DNA of 64,000 bases from an uncultured Desulfobacter sp. Its GTDB lineage: Bacteria; Desulfobacterota; Desulfobacteria; Desulfobacterales; Desulfobacteraceae. Both the position numbers and the translations under genes were made by a program. The notes below the pieces were generated by a model. The model did not search any database, was not told the DNA's origin, and saw only the letters and a program-made list of their open reading frames with translations. The stretch spans positions 3,472,001-3,536,000 of the forward strand of contig NZ_OY762229.1 in NCBI RefSeq assembly GCF_963665355.1, written 5' to 3'. Every line of letters begins with the position of its first letter. Position 1 is the first letter of the stretch. Below, in pieces: positions 35,701 through 45,746 of the stretch.

Positions 35701-36861
35701 TTAATCGAACAGCGCGTCAATAAAGCGTTTTGCCTCAAACTCCTGGAGGTCTTCTATGGCTTCGCCCACACCGATATAGGCAATGGGCAAATTCATGGTG
35801 GCTGAAACCGCTGCCACAATCCCGCCCTTTGCCGTGCCGTCCAGTTTGGTGACACTTATCTGGGTAAGTCCCACGGCCTTGTGAAAGATATCTGCCTGGG
35901 ATAAAGCGTTTTGTCCGGTGGTGGCGTCAATGACCATCATTATATCATGGGGAGCGTTCTTGTATTTTTTATCCACGGACCGCTTGATTTTTTTGAGCTC
36001 TTCCATGAGATTTTTCTGGGTGTGCAGTCTGCCTGCCGTGTCAATGAGCACCACATCCGCGCCCCTGGCCATGGCTGCTTCAACGGCATCATAGGCAACT
36101 GCCGCAGGGTCTGCCCCCTCCTTGTGCCGGACAATGTCTGCACCGGCGCGCCGGGCCCAGATTTCAACCTGCTCAATGGCTGCGGCTCTGAACGTGTCGG
36201 CTGCAGCAATCAGGACTTTTTTGCCCTGGGATTTGTATTTCATGGCCAGTTTGCCAAGGGTGGTGGTTTTCCCTGTTCCATTGACACCCACCATCATGAT
36301 GACATAGGGCTTGGGATGGGATGGGGCAGGGCAGGACGGTTGGTGGAAAAGGGTGAGCAGCTCGTCTTTGAGAACCTGGCGAAGCTGGTTTCCCGTGGAC
36401 AGCCCCCGGCTTTTTTTTCTGATCCGCTCCATCATCTCCATGGTGATGTCAAGGCCAAGGTCAGAGGTGACGAGGCGTTCTTCAAGCTCATCAAACAGAT
36501 CGTCATTTATGGCTTTGGACGAGGAGAACAGTTCTGTGACATCCGTATTTAAAACGGTCCGGGTTTTGGCCAGGCCGGATTTAAGTTTTGATAACAGGCC
36601 TGTGCCCTCTTTTGCCCCGGGCTTTTCCTGAACCGGGACCTGGGTCTGTGGGGCTGGTTCTTGGATTGGGTCCGGTTCCGGCAACTCATCTGACGCAAAG
36701 TCCGGTTCCATGTCTTCTTCCGGATCTGACTGTAAGTCCGGCGGCGGGGAAGGCTGCAATGATATAGGTTCTTCCGAAGATCCTTTTTTTTCAGGTTCTT
36801 TTTCTTCTAAAACGGGTTCAGTTTCAGATGTTTTCTTTTTTTTAAAAAAGCTAAATGCCAC
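35701..36861 (-). CDS. ftsY: Signal recognition particle receptor FtsY
   Basis: Membrane-docking GTPase for ribosome-SRP complexes, 386 residues. Residues 1-85 are a variable acidic, proline-rich A domain. The N domain follows (LLSKLKSGLAKTRTVLNTDV), then the G domain with G1 GVNGTGKTTTLGKLA, DTFRAAAIEQVEIWARRAGA, G3 DTAGRLHTQ, G4 TKLDGTAKGG and the C-terminal GVGEAIEDLQEFEAKRFIDA. The start is GTG 36861, eight bases after AAGGAG. It leads a three-gene unit. Confidence 0.97.
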   Translation of the reverse strand: MAFSFFKKKKTSETEPVLEEKEPEKKGSSEEPISLQPSPPPDLQSDPEEDMEPDFASDELPEPDPIQEPAPQTQVPVQEKPGAKEGTGLLSKLKSGLAKTRTVLNTDVTELFSSSKAINDDLFDELEERLVTSDLGLDITMEMMERIRKKSRGLSTGNQLRQVLKDELLTLFHQPSCPAPSHPKPYVIMMVGVNGTGKTTTLGKLAMKYKSQGKKVLIAAADTFRAAAIEQVEIWARRAGADIVRHKEGADPAAVAYDAVEAAMARGADVVLIDTAGRLHTQKNLMEELKKIKRSVDKKYKNAPHDIMMVIDATTGQNALSQADIFHKAVGLTQISVTKLDGTAKGGIVAAVSATMNLPIAYIGVGEAIEDLQEFEAKRFIDALFD

Positions 36862-37070
36862 CCTTGTTTCTCCTTAATGGATTTAATTTAAAATCCTGAT
36901 TTGCCAATTGGGTAAAATCCGGGTTATCATGCACCATCTTGTACATTTTTTAGCAGCAGCAATCAAGGTTTGAGGTTGTTAAATTGGCTTTACTTTCCTT
37001 GTATCACTGGTTAAAAGTACTCAACCATAACAAGTTGTTTAAACTCGTTTAAACTTTGGGGGGCAATATT

Positions 37071-38483
37071 ATGGCCGAACAGCGTGGTGATAAAGCAGAG
37101 CTGGAAGCTGAAATAGTTAAATTAAGAGCTCAGAAGGACCGTCTGCTCAAGGAACTGGATGAAGTGGAGGCGCAGTATGGACATCTTGACACTCTTTATC
37201 GACGGTATTTCCCCATTATTTTAGAGACGCTCTCCCAGGACGGTACCGCATTTGGTGATGCCTGTAGCCAGCTGGGTATGGCCATGCGGAAAAAGGCCTC
37301 TGCGACCAAAATCGAATACATTTTCGGACAGATTAAAACCGCCATGATCCAGGAAGATATAGGCCCTGCCGGCGGCAAAAAAAAGAAAGGATTATTTTCA
37401 TCCCTCCGGAAAAATTCATCCGAAGATCAGTTGATGAACAATATTCGGCAAAATTACCATGATGTGGTGAACCATCTGAAATCCACCCTGGATAAGAAAT
37501 ATACCAGAAAACTGGACGCCATTACCGGCACTCTGCTCAAGACAAAAGAAATTCCCGATTTTGACGAAATCAGGGAAAATATTTTTGCTCTGATTTTTCT
37601 TTATATATCAGAAACCAGCCAGGACCGTGAAAAGGTCAATGCCTTTATTCGGGATATCGTGGCAAGGATTTTTGAAATTGAAAAGAAGCTGGCCTCCTCC
37701 TATGAGCAGACAACCACCCTTATTTCCTCAAATCAGGGATTTGAATCCATCTTGAATGAAGAAATGACAGGGCTGAAAAATTCATCCGATGTCTCCCAGA
37801 GCCTGGATGATTTAAAGGAAAAGATATCCCTGGGTCTTTCTTCCATTGAAAAGGCATTACAGAAAAAGCAGAAAGTGGATAAGGCCATCAGCCAGCTGGC
37901 CGAGAAAAGCAGGGAATCCTTTACCTCCGGGTTCACCAGGCTGAAGCAGGAGCTGCAGGTTGCCACAAAATACACCGAAGAGCTGGAGAAAAAGCTCAAC
38001 GAGGATCAGCTCACCGGCGCCAAAAACCGCAGGGCCTATGATAAAAAAATTGAAGAGGAGATGGATCGGTTTCTGCGGTATAAAACTATTTTTTCCCTTT
38101 TGGTCATCGATGCAGACAAGTTCAAAAATATTAATGATACCTATGGTCACGCCATTGGCGACAGGTGTCTGCAGGAAATTATAAAACGGACCCGGCCGTT
38201 ATTGAGAAAAAATGATCTGCTTGCCCGGTATGGAGGTGAAGAATTTGCCGTGATCATGCCGGAGACAGATGCCCAGGGCGCAAAAATTGTTGCCGAGAAA
38301 ATTCGTCAGACCATCGAAAAAATAGAATTTCTGTATAAAGAGAAAACCGTAAGGGTTACGGTCAGCATCGGCGTTTCCTGCATAAGGGAAGGTGATAAGT
38401 CCGGAACAGATTTATTTGAACGGGCGGATATGGCTGTATACAAGGCAAAGGAAAATGGTAGAAATCAGGTTATGGTACAGTAA
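37071..38483 (+). CDS. GGDEF-domain diguanylate cyclase with helical sensor region
   Basis: A 470-residue cytoplasmic protein. Residues 1-300 are mainly helical and coiled coil (AELEAEIVKLRAQKDRLLKE at the start, QVATKYTEELEKKLNEDQLT before the enzyme) with no recognised sensor domain. Residues 300-468 form a GGDEF domain: LTGAKNRRAYDKKIEEEMDR, VIDADKFKNINDTYGHAIGD, and the active loop ARYGGEEFAVIMPET. An RxxD inhibitory site is not evident. It should make c-di-GMP from GTP. ATG 37071 follows a G-rich ribosome site. It is 21 bp upstream of pfp. Confidence 0.92.
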   Translation: MAEQRGDKAELEAEIVKLRAQKDRLLKELDEVEAQYGHLDTLYRRYFPIILETLSQDGTAFGDACSQLGMAMRKKASATKIEYIFGQIKTAMIQEDIGPAGGKKKKGLFSSLRKNSSEDQLMNNIRQNYHDVVNHLKSTLDKKYTRKLDAITGTLLKTKEIPDFDEIRENIFALIFLYISETSQDREKVNAFIRDIVARIFEIEKKLASSYEQTTTLISSNQGFESILNEEMTGLKNSSDVSQSLDDLKEKISLGLSSIEKALQKKQKVDKAISQLAEKSRESFTSGFTRLKQELQVATKYTEELEKKLNEDQLTGAKNRRAYDKKIEEEMDRFLRYKTIFSLLVIDADKFKNINDTYGHAIGDRCLQEIIKRTRPLLRKNDLLARYGGEEFAVIMPETDAQGAKIVAEKIRQTIEKIEFLYKEKTVRVTVSIGVSCIREGDKSGTDLFERADMAVYKAKENGRNQVMVQ

Positions 38484-38504
38484 AACAATAGATCTGGAGT
38501 AATA

Positions 38505-40604
38505 ATGAACGACAACACCGTGGAAATCCTTGGCAATGTGTCGGCCCAAGTGCGTGAAATCATCAATGAGGAGAGCCGGGAAACCCTGGCACGAAGACGG
38601 TTTTCCCCTGAAAAAATAGAAATTTTCAATGCATCACATACGTGCCTTGAGATATTGGATGAATACCGTTTTGTGAAAGATACCGAGGCAGAGCGTATGC
38701 TGCCCGGCATTATTAACAATCCTGTCCAGCAGGTGATTACAAATCCTGATCCCGATGAAAATGCAAAGGCACAATTTTCAAAACCCAGAAACATCGGTGT
38801 CGTTTTTTCCGGTGGCCCGGCGCCGGGCGGTCATAATGTCATTGCAGGCCTTTTTGATGAGATGAAACGTTTCAACAGTGCGTCAAAGATGTTCGGGTTT
38901 CTTAAAGGGCCTGAAGGGTTGCTTGAAAACCGGTACATGGAGATCACCGCAAGCCTGGTGGACGACCACCGGAATATGGGCGGGTTCGGCATGATCAAAA
39001 CCGGGCGCACCAAAATTGATTCCGGCAGCAAAATGGAAAAGGCCCTGACGGTATGCAAAGATTTGAACCTGGAGGCGCTGGTGATCATCGGCGGGGATGA
39101 TTCCAACACCAACGCCGCCTTTCTGTCCCAGCATTTTAAAACATCGGGGATAAAAGTCATCGGCGTTCCCAAAACCATTGACGGCGATATCCAGGTCAAA
39201 ACCGAAGATGGCCGCGTGTTGTGCGCCACCTCCTTTGGTTTCCATTCTGCGGCCCGGGCCTTTGCACATAATATTTCCAATCTGGCCAATGACAGCGGTT
39301 CCGATGTCAAATACTGGCATGTGTGCAAGGTCATGGGCCGGGTGGCAAGCCATCTTACGCTGGAGACAGCGCTTCAGACCCATGTGAATGTGGCCCTGAT
39401 CGGTGAAGAGCTGGCAGACTATGTGGATCAGGAGCGTCTGTCCAAAGCCAGGCAGCAGGACGGACACATGGATTATAACGCCTATGGAATGACCCTGCGC
39501 CATCTGTCCCGGATGATCTGTGACATTATTGTCCGGCGGGCGGCATTCGGCAAAAATTACGGGTTGATGATCATTCCCGAAGGCATCCTGGAATTTATCA
39601 ATGAGATCCAGGTGTTTATCACCAAACTCAATAAAATCATTGCAGACTATAATAGAATCCATGACTTGGATTTTCACAGGTCATTTCTCTCCCTGAACGA
39701 AAAACTGGATTATCTGCGCAGGATCTCCCAGGGCATGATGGACAAGGGGCGGTTTCCCATATGGAATGTCCGGGACGATGAACTGTTCAACCAGCTGCCT
39801 TCATTTTTCCGGGAAGGACTTCTGGTGGAAAGGGATCTTCACGGCAATTTCCAGTTTTCCCAGGTTAAAACCGAGAAGATCATCATGGACATGGTCAAAG
39901 AGTATCTTGATGTGCTTCGGGAGCAGGGGCGCTACAAGGTGGGCATTCTCAGGGATGACTATGTTTCGCTCATGGAGAGTGCGGGCATGGATGCCGAGCT
40001 GTTTGCCCCGGCGGTGTTTAAAAATCCCCAGGATAAATACGTGCTGGTCAAGCCGGATATCATCTCCCTTAAAACTTTGAAGCTTGTATTGGTCAATGCG
40101 GGCATGCTGGGCAATGAAGAAGAGACCCCCCAGGTTCTTGTCAATATATTTCGGAAGTCCCAGGCCGAATTTAAGATTCAGACCCACTTTTACGGGTATG
40201 ACGGCCGGGGCACTGACCCCACCTATTTTGACTGCTGTTATGCCTACAATTTGGGGCTTACGGCCTTTCACCTGATCACGGGCGGGGCCACAGGCCAGAT
40301 GGCCACCATCATTAACCTGGAAAAACCGTTTGAGCATTGGCAGCCGGCCGGAATCCCCATTGCCCGGCTCATGCACCTTGAGGAACGCAAAGGCCGCCTG
40401 GAGCTGGTTATAGAAAAGAGTATTGTTGATCTTGAATCCAGCGCATTTAAGGCTTTCAAGGCTGTAAGAGAGGATTGGGTGGCAGCCTGTGCGTGTCCTG
40501 ACCGGTTCAGAAATCCCGGGCCCATAGGTTTTTTCCCAGAGATGGAAGAAGACCGGCCTTTAACGCTCCGGCTGAACGCTTCGCAATCCATGGCACAGGC
40601 CTGA
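38505..40604 (+). CDS. pfp: Pyrophosphate-dependent phosphofructokinase, long form
   Basis: Reversibly phosphorylates fructose-6-phosphate with pyrophosphate in glycolysis or gluconeogenesis; cytoplasmic, 699 residues. The long clade also includes plant-type PFP. Active-site text: VVFSGGPAPGGHNVIAGLFD, ALVIIGGDDSNTNAAFLSQH with the PPi-selecting GGDDS, IGVPKTIDGDIQVKTE, CKVMGRVASHLTLETAL (MGR) and GLMIIPEGILEFINE. ATG follows GGAG. A C-terminal part of about 560 bp is duplicated, with a deletion, at 54500-55064. It lies just after a diguanylate cyclase gene. Confidence 0.95.
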   Translation: MNDNTVEILGNVSAQVREIINEESRETLARRRFSPEKIEIFNASHTCLEILDEYRFVKDTEAERMLPGIINNPVQQVITNPDPDENAKAQFSKPRNIGVVFSGGPAPGGHNVIAGLFDEMKRFNSASKMFGFLKGPEGLLENRYMEITASLVDDHRNMGGFGMIKTGRTKIDSGSKMEKALTVCKDLNLEALVIIGGDDSNTNAAFLSQHFKTSGIKVIGVPKTIDGDIQVKTEDGRVLCATSFGFHSAARAFAHNISNLANDSGSDVKYWHVCKVMGRVASHLTLETALQTHVNVALIGEELADYVDQERLSKARQQDGHMDYNAYGMTLRHLSRMICDIIVRRAAFGKNYGLMIIPEGILEFINEIQVFITKLNKIIADYNRIHDLDFHRSFLSLNEKLDYLRRISQGMMDKGRFPIWNVRDDELFNQLPSFFREGLLVERDLHGNFQFSQVKTEKIIMDMVKEYLDVLREQGRYKVGILRDDYVSLMESAGMDAELFAPAVFKNPQDKYVLVKPDIISLKTLKLVLVNAGMLGNEEETPQVLVNIFRKSQAEFKIQTHFYGYDGRGTDPTYFDCCYAYNLGLTAFHLITGGATGQMATIINLEKPFEHWQPAGIPIARLMHLEERKGRLELVIEKSIVDLESSAFKAFKAVREDWVAACACPDRFRNPGPIGFFPEMEEDRPLTLRLNASQSMAQA

Positions 40605-40605
40605 T

Positions 40606-40625
40606 ACTCGGTGTTCGAGTTTTTT
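40606..40625 (+). terminator. Weak terminator after pfp
   Basis: A 5-bp stem ACTCG / CGAGT with a 5-base loop followed by five T. It begins two bases after the pfp stop codon. Confidence 0.4.
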
Positions 40626-40736
40626 GAAGTTGACATTAAGTAAGTAGGTGGACAAAAATAATTCATGTATAATCTTACTTTACGTTCTGTTGACATTTGT
40701 TAAAGCATTCATGATTTTTGAGGGGAGTTTGAAAAA

Positions 40737-40920
40737 GTGGGGGGGGGCAAACAGTGGCCGCAAGGGATGGGAAATCCGCCCCCAATGCAGATGATTACAT
40801 TACCAAACCTTTTGACCAGAATGAACTCAAGGCCCGGATCGTTTTTGCCAGGTTCGCCGGCCGGCACATCGCCTGTCGTGGCCGGCGTGGTCATACCGGT
40901 GATGACCAGGTCAAAAAAAT
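40737..40920 (+). pseudogene. Remnant of a response-regulator receiver domain
   Basis: Within the 623-bp gap 40605-41227, one plus-strand frame reads ARDGKSAPNADDYITKPFDQ then NELKARI, the beta5-alpha5 end of a receiver domain (conserved Lys-Pro). The upstream half and a start are missing, and a 10-G run precedes it. The minus strand of 40860-40920 separately reads FDLVITGMTTPATTGD, resembling a receiver phosphorylation loop (compare [16 protein letters not shown] in the next gene) but with the aspartate lost. The rest of the gap shows no gene. A two-component gene has decayed or rearranged here. Confidence 0.55.
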
Positions 40921-41227
40921 CAGGTTTTGAACAAAACGGGTCAAGGGTTTACCGGCTGTCTGTTCACGCATCTGGCATCCCATTTTGGCAATGGCCTGTT
41001 CATCACCGTGACCGGCAAGAATCATTACGGCCAAGGCCAGGCCGTGAGTGTTATTTCATTCAATTATAAATCAAGGATAAATTCTTTACTTTTAGAACTC
41101 CTGTTGATATTCAAAAATTAATCTCATTTTCAGGGCCGCTTGCTGTATAATCATTTTAATATTGCCACAGAGGCACCGTCTCCCCAACGCAAAAAAAAAG
41201 AGCAGTTTTATAAATTAGGGATCTGAA

Positions 41228-43831
41228 ATGGTAGCAAACGAACTGAACAAATTCAGAAAACGTCCCGCTGATCGGGTTCATACACCCGGTACAGGAGTTT
41301 GGGCGGGCAGCCGTTTTGTATTCAAAATGACTGTGGCCATCATAGTTGTCAATATCATAGTTTATGCGATGGTCGGGTTCTGGCTCTATAAGGATAATAT
41401 ATATTACCATCATATTGCCGAGAGCAGTACCCAGAATATGGCCAAGATCGTTGCAACAAATATCTGCGGTATTTTTAACAGAATCGATACCGGGCTGTTT
41501 TCCTTGAAACTTTTAACAGAAAGGCAATTGACCGGACAAGAGATCAATAAGGCAGAACTGGATGAACATATAAAGCAGCTGCTTCAAAATCTGCCCGAAC
41601 TCTTTGATCTGAGCATAGCCGATTCAAAAGGAGATGTCCTGTACGGAACAGACACCGTTGCCGGCAAATCGGTGAATATAAAAAATCGTGAATATTTCAG
41701 ATATCTCAGCGAAAATTCGGACCATAGGATGGTGCTTTCAAAATTGGTCAAAGGAAAGGTATCCGGAAGATGGTTGTTTGTGCTTGCAAAAAGAATAGAT
41801 TTCCCCGACGGATCATTCGCAGGGACTGTCATCGGCCTGTTTGATGTTAGTTATTTCGATAAGCTTTTTGCAGAACTCAAAACCAGTAGAAAAGACACAA
41901 TAGAACTCAGGGACAAAGATTCGAATCTGATCGCCTTCTGGCCCAAAAGCCTAAAACAAAGCGCTCAGATCGGCTCTCGAACAGTGTCACAGGAGATCAG
42001 GAACCTGATTGAAAAGGGCTCTTCTGACGTAACATACAAATCAGTGAAAGCTTATAACGATCTCGAACAGATGGTATCACTATGCAAGACAGACCAATAC
42101 CCCTTTTTCGTTATCACCGGACATGCCGAATACGAATATCTAAGGCCTTGGAGAAACGAATCTGTCATTGCATTGATGATTGCCGCCATATTCACTTTGG
42201 CAACGATTCTTTCTGCAAAAATTCTTTTCAAGAGCAGGGAAACAGAACTGCTACAAATCGAATCAAAACGACTGGCAGAAGAAAATGATAGGTTAGAGAG
42301 TGTGATCGAAGGTACCCAGGCTGGAACCTGGGAGTGGAATGTTCAAACCGGGGAAGCCATTTTAAATGAGCGATGGGCTGAGATCATTGGCTACAGTTTA
42401 AAAGAGTTGTCTCCAATATCAATAGATACCTGGATAAACAACATCCACCCTGATGATCTTAATTCCAGTAACGAAATGCTCCAGAAACATTTTAACGGTG
42501 AAACGGAGTACTATGATTGCGAATTCCGTATGAAGCACAAAAATGGCCACTGGGTATCGATTCTGGATCGTGGCAAGGTGATTTCCCGGACTGATGACGG
42601 CAAGCCTCAATGGATGTTTGGCACTCACATCGATATAACTGCCCGGAAGTTAGCGGAAGTGGAGTGGGAGAAACTGCAAAAGAAATTAAATCAGGCACAA
42701 AAAATGGAATCCATAGGAAATCTTGCCGGAGGGATTGCGCATGATTTCAATAATCTTTTGTTCCCTATTATCGGGATGTCTGAACTGCTTCTCGAAGATT
42801 TACCAATGGAGAGCCGTGAATGGGAAAATGTTCAAGAAATTTTAAGGGCTGGGATGAGGGGCCGTGATCTAGTGAAGCAGATTCTTGCATTCAGCAGACA
42901 ATCAGAACATAAAATGATACCTATCCGAATTCAAAATGTTTTAGATGAAGCCATAAAACTATCCAGAGCCACCATCCCCACCAGCATTGAAATATATCAA
43001 GACATCCAACAAGACTGTGGAATGGTTATGGCAGATCCGTCTCAGATTCATCAAATCGGTATGAATATCATTACCAATGCTTTTCATGCCATAGGAAATA
43101 CTGGCGGTAAAATATCCGTTAAATTACGGCAAATAGCTTTAGAAACTTCCCAGGCGTTGGATATTAATCTTAGCCCCGGCTTTTACGCGGTTTTGTCTAT
43201 TTCAGATACCGGGCATGGAATGTCAGAGGATATTATCGGTAAAATTTTCGACCCGTATTTTACGACAAAAGAGCCGGGGAAAGGAACAGGCTTGGGTCTA
43301 TCAGTTGTTTACGGTATTATTAACGAGCACAAGGGAAAAATAAAAGTTTATAGCGAAACGGGGAAAGGCACGACATTCGACATTTATCTGCCATTGATAG
43401 AACAATCTGACAGGACCGAAGCAGTGACAGAAACCAAAGCATACCCGGGAGGGAATGAACGGATTCTTGTTGTTGACGATGAAAAATCTGTTGCCGCACT
43501 TGAGGCCAGCATACTGACCCGCCTGGGTTACAACGTCACCTTCCATGTTGACAGCCATAAAGCACTGGGAACATTTCAGGCTGATCCCAATGGATTTGAT
43601 CTTATCATCACAGATATGACCATGCCGGATATGACCGGCGATCAGCTTGCAATAAAGATTTTGTCGATAAAGCCGGATATGCCGATTATCATCTGTACAG
43701 GATTTAGCGAAAGGATAGGCAAGAAGCAGGCTGAAAATATTGGCGTGAGCGGTTTTTTGATGAAGCCTGTTATGATAGCAGACTTGGCTGAAATGGTTCG
43801 TAAGGTCCTGGATGAAACTCAAAATACTTGA
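41228..43831 (+). CDS. Membrane hybrid sensor histidine kinase (Cache-PAS-HisKA-HATPase-REC)
   Basis: An 867-residue two-component sensor. Membrane helices at about 38-58 and 308-330 enclose a periplasmic Cache-like domain ([40 protein letters not shown]). A PAS domain spans about 350-475 ([20 protein letters not shown]). HisKA shows [19 protein letters not shown] with the phospho-His; HATPase has [24 protein letters not shown] and [14 protein letters not shown]-terminal receiver carries [16 protein letters not shown] with the phospho-Asp. The HisKA type (AHDFNNLL) fits kinases that often lack a separate regulator. The ligand is unknown. It converges on the guanidine/urea operon. Confidence 0.92.
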   Translation: MVANELNKFRKRPADRVHTPGTGVWAGSRFVFKMTVAIIVVNIIVYAMVGFWLYKDNIYYHHIAESSTQNMAKIVATNICGIFNRIDTGLFSLKLLTERQLTGQEINKAELDEHIKQLLQNLPELFDLSIADSKGDVLYGTDTVAGKSVNIKNREYFRYLSENSDHRMVLSKLVKGKVSGRWLFVLAKRIDFPDGSFAGTVIGLFDVSYFDKLFAELKTSRKDTIELRDKDSNLIAFWPKSLKQSAQIGSRTVSQEIRNLIEKGSSDVTYKSVKAYNDLEQMVSLCKTDQYPFFVITGHAEYEYLRPWRNESVIALMIAAIFTLATILSAKILFKSRETELLQIESKRLAEENDRLESVIEGTQAGTWEWNVQTGEAILNERWAEIIGYSLKELSPISIDTWINNIHPDDLNSSNEMLQKHFNGETEYYDCEFRMKHKNGHWVSILDRGKVISRTDDGKPQWMFGTHIDITARKLAEVEWEKLQKKLNQAQKMESIGNLAGGIAHDFNNLLFPIIGMSELLLEDLPMESREWENVQEILRAGMRGRDLVKQILAFSRQSEHKMIPIRIQNVLDEAIKLSRATIPTSIEIYQDIQQDCGMVMADPSQIHQIGMNIITNAFHAIGNTGGKISVKLRQIALETSQALDINLSPGFYAVLSISDTGHGMSEDIIGKIFDPYFTTKEPGKGTGLGLSVVYGIINEHKGKIKVYSETGKGTTFDIYLPLIEQSDRTEAVTETKAYPGGNERILVVDDEKSVAALEASILTRLGYNVTFHVDSHKALGTFQADPNGFDLIITDMTMPDMTGDQLAIKILSIKPDMPIIICTGFSERIGKKQAENIGVSGFLMKPVMIADLAEMVRKVLDETQNT

Positions 43832-43874
43832 TGGAATTTGGCAATTTAATGGTGTTAAATTAATTCCTTTCAAT

Positions 43875-43970
43875 ATAACAGCCATGGGCTGACCTGACAT
43901 ATCAGCTGCCAGGCTCAGCCCACAACAAAGTTTGAAAGATCTGAGTGACTTACCCAGTCTTTCATATAAA
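43875..43970 (-). repeat. Two-hairpin intergenic element, copy D (family 1), overlaps the atzF stop
   Basis: Minus-strand copy. Hairpin 1 is GAAAGA / TCTTTC with inner CTG / CAG; hairpin 2 is GGGCTGA / TCAGCCC plus CCTGGCA / TGTCAGG. It begins TTTATATGAAAG, and the TGA inside that start is the stop codon of the allophanate hydrolase gene (43962-43964). Confidence 0.88.
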
Positions 43971-45746
43971 TGAACAGCATTGAAGATAAGTTCGCCAGCC
44001 GCCAAATTTCGTGATTTCATTGCCGGATTCCTTTACAACCGGCTCTGCGATAAAGCCTGAAACCCAGCTGCCGTCGGATAATTCCAATTTTCCAATGCCC
44101 AGAGGGTGGGGGATCTGTTGGACAAATCGGCCGAATGCCGATGCCGAAAGCGAATAAATTTCAACTTCAATGGCTGCTCCGGCTTTCTCATCACGGATCA
44201 ATCCGGGTTTTGGAGGGTCGCTTTTCAGGGCAAACATACGATAGACATTGGCCGTATGGGTTTTTTGTAATAGGAGCGCACCCAGGTCGGTTAACTGGTG
44301 GTGGAGGGGCAATCCTTTAAGATGGGCACCACAGACTGCAAGCTGCACGGTGTCTCTGGGTAAAGATTGTGCAGGAAGCGGCGGCGCATCCGACCCGCAT
44401 CCCATGGGAAGGGCCGCCTGGGCATGAAGAAATGCACCGGCCTGGAGCAGTTGCAAGTCCTCAAACGCTTGGCCCACAAGGGTGACGCCAAAGGGAACAG
44501 TCTGTGTCAGACCTGTGGGAACGGCCAGGCTGCAGTAATCCAGTAGGTTCATATAGTTGGTATAATACCCCAAATTGCTATTCAGCCGGACAGGATCGGC
44601 ATTCACCGCATCAATGGTATAACAGGTGCCGGCCGTGGGAGTGACCAGGAAATCAACTGACTCTAAGATTGCATCGGTTTTTTTCTTAAGCGCCTGCAGC
44701 TTATAAATGCAGGAGAAAACCTCCCGGGCGGTCCATGGTTTGCCGTCGCAGATGATCTGGCGGGTTACGGGAACGCCGGCATCCGGGTTTTCCAGTAAAA
44801 AATCGCCAACCGCAGCGGCTCGTTCCGCCACCCATGGGCCCTGGTACAACAACTGCGCTGCATCAAGAAAGAAAGAAAAATCAATTTCGATGCAGGTACC
44901 GCCCATACCAAGGAGCAGATCAATACTTTTTTTAAAGCAATGTTCATAGTCTGTATTGCCAAAAAAATTAAGATCTTTTGCCGCCGGCACCCCAAAGGTG
45001 AACCTATATTTATTAAAGGTTTGTTTCAAGGCTCCGGGGGCCTTCCGGGAAAAGGGATCCTGTGGATCAAAAACGGCGGCAGTCTGAAAAATTTTTTGCG
45101 CATCTTTGGCACACAAAGCAAAAATCGATACACAGTCCAGGCTGCGGCAGGCAGGGACCACGCCTGTGGTGCTGAGCAGGCCCTTGCTGGGCTTTACCCC
45201 AAGAATGTTGTTAAACGCCGCCGGCACCCGTCCCGACCCTGCGGTATCCGTTCCCAGGGAAAAACTGCACATTTCCTTTGCCAGGGCAACGGCCGAGCCG
45301 CTGCTGGAGCCCCCTGAAATATAATCGGGATGAAAGCTGTTTTTGCAGGCACCATATGGGGATCGTGTTCCCACAAGGCCCGTGGCAAATTGATCCATGT
45401 TGGTTTTGCCCACGGGGATGGCACCGGCATTGATCAGCTGCTCAACCACAAAGGCCGATTTTTCAGGCGTATAGCTGTATTCCGGGCACCCGGCCGTGGT
45501 GGGAATGCCTGCCAGATCAATATTGTCCTTAATGGCAAAGGGGATCCCGTACAGTGGAAGCGTTTCGGGTGTTTCACCTTCCAGTCGTTTAAGATAAGGC
45601 GCCACCTCATCTTCAGTTAACAGGCGGATCCAGACATTGTTTTGATCCTTGCGGCAGATTGGCATCAGGCTGCCAATCAGGTCGCCGGGTGTCAGGGTCC
45701 GGTCTTTATAACTGTTGTGCAGGTGTTCAATGGTCAGATTCATCAT
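43962..45746 (-). CDS. atzF: Allophanate hydrolase
   Basis: Hydrolyses allophanate to ammonia and CO2, the last step of the carboxylase pathway; cytoplasmic, 594 residues. The amidase-signature catalytic set is present: Lys in YGIPFAIKDNIDLAGIPT, cis-Ser and nucleophile Ser in DYISGGSSSGSAVALAKE and GTDTAGSGRVPAAFNNILGV. A C-terminal domain typical of AtzF follows (VAVCGAHLKGLPLHHQL-like text to IGKLELSDGSWVSGFIAEP). It overlaps the carboxylase stop codon, so the two are coupled. The last residues LQCCSFI and the stop are encoded at the edge of repeat D, so the original C-terminus may have been altered by the element. Confidence 0.94.
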   Translation of the reverse strand: MMNLTIEHLHNSYKDRTLTPGDLIGSLMPICRKDQNNVWIRLLTEDEVAPYLKRLEGETPETLPLYGIPFAIKDNIDLAGIPTTAGCPEYSYTPEKSAFVVEQLINAGAIPVGKTNMDQFATGLVGTRSPYGACKNSFHPDYISGGSSSGSAVALAKEMCSFSLGTDTAGSGRVPAAFNNILGVKPSKGLLSTTGVVPACRSLDCVSIFALCAKDAQKIFQTAAVFDPQDPFSRKAPGALKQTFNKYRFTFGVPAAKDLNFFGNTDYEHCFKKSIDLLLGMGGTCIEIDFSFFLDAAQLLYQGPWVAERAAAVGDFLLENPDAGVPVTRQIICDGKPWTAREVFSCIYKLQALKKKTDAILESVDFLVTPTAGTCYTIDAVNADPVRLNSNLGYYTNYMNLLDYCSLAVPTGLTQTVPFGVTLVGQAFEDLQLLQAGAFLHAQAALPMGCGSDAPPLPAQSLPRDTVQLAVCGAHLKGLPLHHQLTDLGALLLQKTHTANVYRMFALKSDPPKPGLIRDEKAGAAIEVEIYSLSASAFGRFVQQIPHPLGIGKLELSDGSWVSGFIAEPVVKESGNEITKFGGWRTYLQCCSFI

